NCBI RefSeq assembly: GCF_002869745.1
Contig: NZ_PNOS01000008.1
Location: 50,893-114,892 of the forward strand
DNA from: Oceaniglobus roseus
GTDB lineage: Bacteria > Pseudomonadota > Alphaproteobacteria > Rhodobacterales > Rhodobacteraceae
DNA length: 64,000 nucleotides
Direction: 5' to 3'
Positions 59,031 to 64,000 of this stretch are shown here, in pieces. The position numbers and the translations under genes were made by a program. The number at the start of each line of letters is the position of its first letter. Position 1 is the first letter of the stretch. Under the pieces are notes generated by a model that saw nothing but the letters and a program-made list of their open reading frames with translations, did no database searches and had not been told where the DNA came from.

Positions 59031-60056
59031 TCACTCCGGGTTTTCCATACCTCCGATCAGATTGACATTTTCCACCCCGAGGGGGGCCAAGTCGTTGACG
59101 ATGGTCATGAAATCTGCGCCCACCAGTCGCCGCGCGCGCTTCAGCAGCAGCGGCAGAGGGCTCGAGGGTTCCTGCTCCTCGTAATACTTCAGGATCCTGT
59201 CGATGGCCTGCTCGACATCCTTGCGCGAGGCGATGGCGCCGCTCGGACGCGCGGCGGCGGCTCCGGCCCCGGCAGGGCCGGCCGCGACCGGCGCGGCTTC
59301 CGCCCCGTCCTCCGCCGCGGGCGCCGCCTCCTCGCCGACCTCCTCCGTCAACCGCGCCGTCGCCCGCTTCAGGAGCGTCACCAGCGGGTCGAGCGAGGGG
59401 CCCTGCCCCGGCGTCTTCGCATCGAACACCGCGTTGATCGCCAGCACGTCCTCCAGCGCCTGTCTCGCCGCGTCGCGCGTCGCCTTCAGCGTCTCGGGGT
59501 CGGTGTCCTGGAACGCCGCGCCGACCGATTGCGCCGTCGGCACGTTCTCCATGTCCGCGGGCGGCGAGGCCTCGCCCTCGGCGATGGCGATGTCGCGCAG
59601 CGACATCCGCCCGAAGGACCGGCTTTCCGTCAGAGGCGCGTTGCGCACGGCCTTCAGCACGGTCTGCGGGTCGGCCAGCCCCAGCACCGCGTTCACGCGT
59701 TCGGTCGGATCGTCGTCGTCGTCGGCGTCGAGCTGCGGATGGCAGGTGTCCCAGAACTCGGTCAGGCAGGTGCGGATGTACGCCGTCGCCTCGGCCAGCC
59801 CCGGCAGGCCGTGGATCCGCACCGCGCCGTAGCCGTAGAGCACCGCCGCGCGCAGGTCGTGGCTCTGCTCCAGGACCTTCTGCGCCGCCTCGACGATGGG
59901 CTTCGGGCTCGGCTCGGCGCCCGGCAGGATCTCGTTTCCCGCCTGCCGCTCCTCCTCGGGCTGGGCGGCCAGCTGCAACGCGGTGAACAGTGGATCGTAT
60001 TCGAGGTTCTCGCCGCTCGGGGCATCGTCGCCGAAGGAAGAGATCGAGATCGCCAC
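59031..60056 (-). CDS. tssA: T6SS protein TssA (ImpA N-terminal domain)
   Basis: This 341-aa TssA of the short type has an N-terminal ImpA domain (about 10-130: PSGENLEYDPLFTALQLAAQ, IHGLPGLAEATAYIRTCLTE). A C-terminal helical region (DVEQAIDRILKYYEEQEPSS then LLLKRARRLVGADFMTIVND) resembles the oligomerisation domain of TssA1-like proteins. It caps and primes sheath assembly on the baseplate. It starts with GTG at 60056 and has GGAGG 7 nt upstream. It is the first gene of the 23-kb T6SS operon; promoter candidates lie about 180 nt upstream. Confidence 0.93.
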   Translation of the reverse strand: MAISISSFGDDAPSGENLEYDPLFTALQLAAQPEEERQAGNEILPGAEPSPKPIVEAAQKVLEQSHDLRAAVLYGYGAVRIHGLPGLAEATAYIRTCLTEFWDTCHPQLDADDDDDPTERVNAVLGLADPQTVLKAVRNAPLTESRSFGRMSLRDIAIAEGEASPPADMENVPTAQSVGAAFQDTDPETLKATRDAARQALEDVLAINAVFDAKTPGQGPSLDPLVTLLKRATARLTEEVGEEAAPAAEDGAEAAPVAAGPAGAGAAAARPSGAIASRKDVEQAIDRILKYYEEQEPSSPLPLLLKRARRLVGADFMTIVNDLAPLGVENVNLIGGMENPE

Positions 60057-60236
60057 GGGATACCTCCAGGTTGGCCGACCCCGGCGGAAAGACCGGGACC
60101 GTTCGAGACAGCCGAGGGGCCGTGTACCGAAGGATCACCCGCAAATCCGCCCCCGGAACCCGGCGCGGAAATGGCGCCCCGTCCGGATGAAAAAATCTTC
60201 AAGTGCCTGGGAACCCGCGCCCGACCACTGGCGCTG

Positions 60237-60269
60237 ACGTTAGGACAGGGTATTTCTCAAATCAATACC
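60237..60269 (-). promoter_or_regulatory. Predicted T6SS operon promoter with overlapping inverted repeat
   Basis: On the minus strand TTGATT (60260-60265) and TAACGT (60237-60242) are spaced by exactly 17 nt, about 180 nt upstream of tssA. GGTATT (60249-60254) and AATACC (60264-60269) form a perfect 6-bp inverted repeat across the -35 region, spacer 9 nt, as an operator would. It lies in the most AT-rich pocket of the gap. Confidence 0.55.
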
Positions 60270-60438
60270 TTGCACCGCCTTCCGCATGCTCGGGACGCGC
60301 CGATCGCCGGGTCCGGCGTCTTGCGGCGGCCCGATCGCCGGGCCGGCCGGTCCGCCCTCGCCCGCAAGGTCGACGCGGCGAGCCGAAGCGTGGCCCTGCA
60401 ACCGCAGGAGGGTATGGAATCGCCTGCCTCGCCGGAAG

Positions 60439-60467
60439 TTTCCCGACACGGGACGCTCTGTTATGCT
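60439..60467 (+). promoter_or_regulatory. Weak candidate promoter of the YceI-OmpA/caspase operon
   Basis: TATGCT (60462-60467) resembles a -10; the -35 at 17-nt spacing is TTTCCC (60439-60444). Leader to the ATG would be about 28 nt. Confidence 0.35.
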
Positions 60468-60501
60468 ATGCCCATTGCAGCAAGATCATCGCGAGGATTT
60501 C

Positions 60502-61629
60502 ATGTCACCGATTTCCACCCTGCGCCGCGATTTCGGCACCGCCGCCCTCCTTCTGTCGCTCTGCCTCGCCGGGGGCGCCGGGGCCCAGCCCTCGCCCTTC
60601 GCCAGCGGCTGGACCCTGACCCCCGATTCATCGGCCCTGCGGTTCCAGTCGGTGAAGAACGACACCAAGGTCGAAGTCAGCAGCTTCGCCACCTTCTCGG
60701 GCACCATCGACCCGCAGGGCCAGGCGACGGTCGAGGTGCTGCTCGACTCGGTCGACACCAAGGTCGACCTCAGGAACGTGCGGATGCGGTTCCTGATGTT
60801 CGAGACCTTCCAGTATCCCAAGGCCACGATCACGACAACGATCGACCCCGCCCTGCTGGACGACCTGCCCTCGGTGCGCCGCAAGACGGTGAGCCTGCCC
60901 TTCACCCTGGACCTGCACGGCGTGACGAAGGAGCAGACGGCCGAGGTGGCGATCACGCTCCTCAGCGACGACATGGTGTCGGTCGCCTCGGCCACGCCGA
61001 TCTCGGTCGCGACCGCGGACTACAACCTCGACAACGGCATCCGCAAGCTGGAGGAGGCCGCCAACGTCAAGATCGTGCCCTCCGCCACCGTCAGCTTCGA
61101 CTTCATCTTCTCGCGCAACACGCCGCTCGGGAATGCCGTTACCGCCGCCACCCCGGCCCCGGCCCCGGCGACACCCGCACCGGCACCGGCCGCCCCGGCG
61201 GCGACGGCCACCCCGGCCGCGGCCCCTGCCAGCGCCGCGCTGGAGACGGCGGGCAACTTCGACCTCGAGGCCTGCGTCGGCCGGTTCGAGATCCTGTCGC
61301 GCACCGACAACATCAACTTCACCCCGGCCAGCGCCCGTCTGGATCCGCAGAGCAACTTCCTGCTCGACAGCATCGTCGACATCGTCCGCCGCTGCCCCGG
61401 CCTGAAGATCGAGGTCGGCGGCCATACCGACAGCCTGGGCAGCGATGCAACGAACCAGGCGCTTTCCGAACGGCGCGCCCAAACGGTGACACAATATCTT
61501 GTCAGTCACGGCGTCGACGCATCGCAGCTGGTCAGTGTCGGCTATGGCGAATCGCGCCCGGTCGCAGACAACGCGACGCGCGAGGGGCAACGCCGCAACC
61601 GCCGGATAGAATTCGCGGTGCTGAACTGA
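60502..61629 (+). CDS. Exported YceI-OmpA fusion protein
   Basis: This 375-aa exported protein has a signal peptide at residues 1-28 (LLLSLCLAGGAGA, then QPSPF). A YceI-like lipocalin-type domain (about 32-220: LRFQSVKNDTKVEVSSFATF, ATFSGTIDPQG) is followed by a Pro/Ala linker (about 212-250) and an OmpA peptidoglycan-binding domain (about 260-375: EVGGHTDSLGSDATNQALSE, RRNRRIEFAV). YceI domains bind polyisoprenoids or other hydrophobic chains. The OmpA part should tether the protein to the cell wall in the periplasm. It is divergent from the T6SS operon and 18 nt upstream of the caspase gene, so it may be an accessory to one or both. The start at 60502 follows CGAGGA. Confidence 0.85.
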   Translation: MSPISTLRRDFGTAALLLSLCLAGGAGAQPSPFASGWTLTPDSSALRFQSVKNDTKVEVSSFATFSGTIDPQGQATVEVLLDSVDTKVDLRNVRMRFLMFETFQYPKATITTTIDPALLDDLPSVRRKTVSLPFTLDLHGVTKEQTAEVAITLLSDDMVSVASATPISVATADYNLDNGIRKLEEAANVKIVPSATVSFDFIFSRNTPLGNAVTAATPAPAPATPAPAPAAPAATATPAAAPASAALETAGNFDLEACVGRFEILSRTDNINFTPASARLDPQSNFLLDSIVDIVRRCPGLKIEVGGHTDSLGSDATNQALSERRAQTVTQYLVSHGVDASQLVSVGYGESRPVADNATREGQRRNRRIEFAVLN

Positions 61630-61647
61630 AACGGGCAGAGAACCGAC

Positions 61648-63024
61648 ATGAGAGATAGCTGTACTGCATTCCGCCTGCTTGCACGTCCGGCCGCCACCCT
61701 GGCCGGCCTTGTCGTCGCCGCGGCGACCCTCCTCGGGGCGCCGGCAACCGCCCGCGCCGAGCTGCGCCTCGCCGCCGCGGCCGAGAATCGGCTGGCCCTC
61801 GTCGTCGGCAACAGCAGCTACGAGAACGTCACCGCGCTGGACAATGCCGCCGCCGATGCCGAGCGTATCGCCTCCGCGCTGGAGACGGCGGGCTTCCAGG
61901 TGACCAAGCTGCTGAACGCCGGGCAGGCCGAGATGAACCTCGCCATCGCCCGCTTCGGCCGCTCGCTGCGCGACGGCGGGGCGGACACGGTGGGGCTGTT
62001 CTACTATGCCGGGCACGGGGTGCAGTCCTTCGGCACGAACTACCTGCTGCCGGTGGACGTCACCCTGACCGATGCCGCCGACCTGCCGCTGGTCGGCGTC
62101 AACGCCGAGGCGGTGCTGAGGCAGATGAACTCGGCCAGCAACGTCACCAACATCGTGATCCTCGATGCCTGCCGCGACAATCCCTTCGTCTCGATCCGCT
62201 CGCTCGACGATCCGGGCCTGGCCGAGATGCGCGCCCCGACCGGCACCTTCCTCGCCTATTCCACCGCGCCCGGCGAAGTGGCGCTGGACGGCGTGGACGG
62301 CAACAGCCCCTTCACCGCGGCGCTGGCCGAGCGGATCCCCGAACCCGGCGTACCGATCGAGCAGCTGTTCAAGTCGGTGCGGAACGCGGTCCTCCAGGCC
62401 ACGAACGGCGCGCAGACGCCCTGGGACACCTCGTCGCTGACGCGCAACTTCACCTTCGTGGCCGCCCCGGCCCCGAGCGCGGCGGCGCAGCCGCGCGTCC
62501 CCGCCGATGCCGAGCGCGAGATGTTCGCGAAGGCCCAGGCGGAGGGCACGATCGAGGGATATTCCGCCTATCTCGGCTCCTACCCCACCGGGATCTACGC
62601 CGAGATCGCGAGCCTAGAACTGGCGATCCTGCGGGCGCAGAAGGCGAAGGCGGCGCTGACGCCGCAACCCGAGGCCCCCGCCGTCGCGGCCGCGCCCGAG
62701 GCGCACCAGTCCCTGCCCGAGATCGCCCAGCCGGTCACCTTCACCTCGACGCTGACCGCCGGCGGCGAGGGCGTCACCGGCAGGTCGCTCGAAGAGATCA
62801 TCAAGGGCTCGCCCCTGTTCCCGCCGATCGAGGGACTGCCGGACGAGGTCTGGAAGGACAAGCATTGCAGCGACTGCCACCACTGGGAGGCCGAGAACCT
62901 CTGCACCCAGGCGCAGACCTACACGCTCGCCAGCGCCGCGCGCGCGCTCAGCAAGGAGCATCCGCTGGGCGGCGGATTCAAGGCGACACTCAGGAAATGG
63001 GCCGAGGGCGGCTGCCCGCAATAG
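61648..63024 (+). CDS. Exported caspase-like (C14) protease with C-terminal CXXCH motif
   Basis: This 458-aa protein carries a signal peptide at residues 1-37 (LAGLVVAAATLLGAPATARA). A caspase/metacaspase-type p20 domain (about 48-275) has catalytic His123 in FYYAGHGVQ and Cys175 in VILDACRDNPF. A variable region with an SPOR-like helix pair (about 290-345) and a Pro/Ala linker follow. The C-terminal 60 residues contain CSDCH at 407-411, plus His412, Cys419 and Cys456. CXXCH in an exported protein may bind haem c or zinc. It sits 18 nt after the YceI-OmpA gene beside the T6SS, so a periplasmic regulatory or defence role is plausible. Substrate unknown. Confidence 0.85.
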   Translation: MRDSCTAFRLLARPAATLAGLVVAAATLLGAPATARAELRLAAAAENRLALVVGNSSYENVTALDNAAADAERIASALETAGFQVTKLLNAGQAEMNLAIARFGRSLRDGGADTVGLFYYAGHGVQSFGTNYLLPVDVTLTDAADLPLVGVNAEAVLRQMNSASNVTNIVILDACRDNPFVSIRSLDDPGLAEMRAPTGTFLAYSTAPGEVALDGVDGNSPFTAALAERIPEPGVPIEQLFKSVRNAVLQATNGAQTPWDTSSLTRNFTFVAAPAPSAAAQPRVPADAEREMFAKAQAEGTIEGYSAYLGSYPTGIYAEIASLELAILRAQKAKAALTPQPEAPAVAAAPEAHQSLPEIAQPVTFTSTLTAGGEGVTGRSLEEIIKGSPLFPPIEGLPDEVWKDKHCSDCHHWEAENLCTQAQTYTLASAARALSKEHPLGGGFKATLRKWAEGGCPQ

Positions 63025-63084
63025 CGCGGGGACGGCAGCCTTTCATCGGGGCAGCGGGGGCACGGTCGGCCCTTTTCGCGGGGG

Positions 63085-64000
63085 TCAGGACCGCGGCGCG
63101 ATGGTGACGAAGACGTAGAACCATTCGCCCCGAAACCCCGGGTCCGCGGCCCGCGCCGCCGCCACCCGCGCCTTCAGGAACTCGAGGTAGGGCCCCGCCG
63201 GTTCGCTGAGCGGCCGGACGCCATCGTAGAGCGGCACCGACGACGCGAAGGCCGCCAGCACCTCCTGCCCGAAGGGTGGTGCGGCGTCGAAGACCAGCGG
63301 AAGGCTGCCGTCCGCCGCGCTGCCGACATAGACCGCGCCCTGCGCCTCCACGATCCGCGGCGCCACCGTCTCGTTCGGCTGGAGGTGCAGAACCGTTCCC
63401 GAGGCGTCGAAGTAATCGACGTAGAAGTAGGCCGGGTAATCGGCGCCGAGCAGGGTGAAGGCCATCCGCTGCCCCTCCTCGAAGCGGATCTCGGCCACCT
63501 GCGTCGCCGCGCCGATCACCGTCGGATCGCCGTACTGGTCGTCGGACTGCGCAAGGCCCACCGCGCCGATGTCCGACAGCACGCCGCAGACCGGGCGGGG
63601 CAGGATCCGCACCGCCTCGGTCACCGGGATCGAACTGCCGAGCTGCGCCCGGAGCGCCGCCAGCACCGGCGCCCGCAGCCCCTCCTCGGGGATGTGGCCG
63701 CGCAGCTCCAGACGGCCGGTCTCGGGGTCGAACTCCGTCCTCAGCCGCGCGCAGGGAACCGAGGCGAGCAGCCCGCCGATGGCATCGCGCACCCGCTCCC
63801 CCTCGCCCGCCGCCCGGTCGCCGGGCCGGGCGAAGGCCTGGATCGCGGCGAGCGAGACCGGATCCACCGTCCCCTCCCCGCTCCAGGCCAGCGCCGCCGT
63901 CTGTCGGGTCCCTTCCGGCACCGACACTGCCGCCGGTCGCGCCAGTGCGCCGCTGCCCTGTGCGCCCAGGGCCTGCCCTTCGGCCCGCCCGGCCCGCGCC
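63085..64000 (-). CDS. C-terminal part of a DUF4384-like protein (possible T6SS-linked kinase)
   Basis: This is the 3' part (about 305 codons) of a gene that extends beyond the window; the frame is open up to the edge. The visible part is Ala/Gly/Pro-rich at first. It then has a domain with a helix pair (PVSLAAIQAFARPGDRAAGE) and a beta-sandwich region (PAYFYVDYFDASGTVLHLQP), the hallmark of DUF4384. That domain commonly sits behind Ser/Thr kinases or caspases. It converges on the caspase gene with a 60-nt gap. A kinase identity is inference from context with the FHA and PP2C genes. Confidence 0.7.
   Translation of the reverse strand, partial: ARAGRAEGQALGAQGSGALARPAAVSVPEGTRQTAALAWSGEGTVDPVSLAAIQAFARPGDRAAGEGERVRDAIGGLLASVPCARLRTEFDPETGRLELRGHIPEEGLRAPVLAALRAQLGSSIPVTEAVRILPRPVCGVLSDIGAVGLAQSDDQYGDPTVIGAATQVAEIRFEEGQRMAFTLLGADYPAYFYVDYFDASGTVLHLQPNETVAPRIVEAQGAVYVGSAADGSLPLVFDAAPPFGQEVLAAFASSVPLYDGVRPLSEPAGPYLEFLKARVAAARAADPGFRGEWFYVFVTIAPRS

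Larger units (their letters stand above)
60057..60501. other. Divergent control region of the T6SS and the YceI-OmpA operon
   Basis: No gene was found in these 445 nt. The stretch contains the predicted T6SS promoter and inverted repeat (60237-60269) and a weak plus-strand promoter (60439-60467). A long open frame upstream of the YceI-OmpA start is Arg-rich and looks non-coding. Confidence 0.6.

Noticed and set aside
60249..60269. Possible FNR box in the T6SS control region (ATCAA half-site)
   Set aside because: Only one half matches TTGAT-N4-ATCAA; the other half is GAAAT, so it does not meet the consensus.
1..64000. tRNA, rRNA, CRISPR arrays, prophage or insertion sequences
   Set aside because: No cloverleaf-type sequence, repeated spacer arrays, integrases or transposases were recognised by reading; tRNA detection by eye is limited.

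Overview
The window is a high-GC (about two thirds G+C by eye) bacterial chromosome segment. Gene families, gene order and promoter style point to an alphaproteobacterium of the Rhodobacterales (Rhodobacter/Paracoccus/Roseobacter relatives): a PhaR-PhaP-PhaC-PhaZ polyhydroxybutyrate locus, a perfect FNR/FnrL box before a tandem universal stress protein, and a paired glutamine-synthetase-like polyamine cluster. No rRNA, tRNA, CRISPR array, prophage or insertion sequence was recognised. Genus-level placement is inference.

Layout. 1-2107 (minus): a phospholipid-trafficking ABC operon (mlaE, mlaF, start of mlaD). 2108-8929: mixed housekeeping and stress genes (FNR-controlled universal stress protein, small cytochrome c, PHP-type metallohydrolase, SDR oxidoreductase, DUF1330 protein, rlmJ, MipA/OmpV porin, TerB protein plus a PhnD-like binding protein). 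9057-22051: a polyamine or polar amino acid uptake and catabolism region. It holds a four-gene ABC transporter, two PuuA-like gamma-glutamyl ligases, a PuuB-like oxidase, a class I amidotransferase and two PLP aminotransferases, with a WYL regulator, a glutathione transferase and a GFA protein interspersed. 22151-24495: katG with a strong terminator. 24953-29465: phaR, phaP and phaC on minus and phaZ on plus, with readable promoter and operator architecture. 29559-36764: two alpha/beta hydrolases and an MFS carrier on minus, an ArsR-SRPBCC / SRPBCC / MAPEG operon, thrS, and a cold-shock protein.

36852-60056 (minus) is a nearly complete type VI secretion system: tssA-tssB-tssC-hcp-tagJ-tssE-tssF-tssG-clpV-vgrG-(uncharacterised)-PAAR-tagH(FHA)-tssK-tssL(OmpA)-tssM-tagF-PP2C phosphatase. 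No tssJ lipoprotein is seen, and no conventional effector/immunity pair follows vgrG. GC-rich hairpins after tssC, hcp and clpV divide the operon. Upstream and divergent lies a two-gene operon encoding an exported YceI-OmpA fusion and an exported caspase-like protease whose C-terminus carries a CXXCH motif. At the edge is the C-terminus of a DUF4384-like protein, possibly the kinase partner of the phosphatase.

The most interesting unexplained elements are the caspase/YceI-OmpA pair next to a TssJ-less T6SS, the uncharacterised protein between vgrG and PAAR, a hydrolase whose nucleophile serine is alanine, and several precise regulatory architectures (FNR class II promoter, PhaR box inside the phaP spacer, predicted leaderless ArsR operon, terminator of mipA inside rlmJ).
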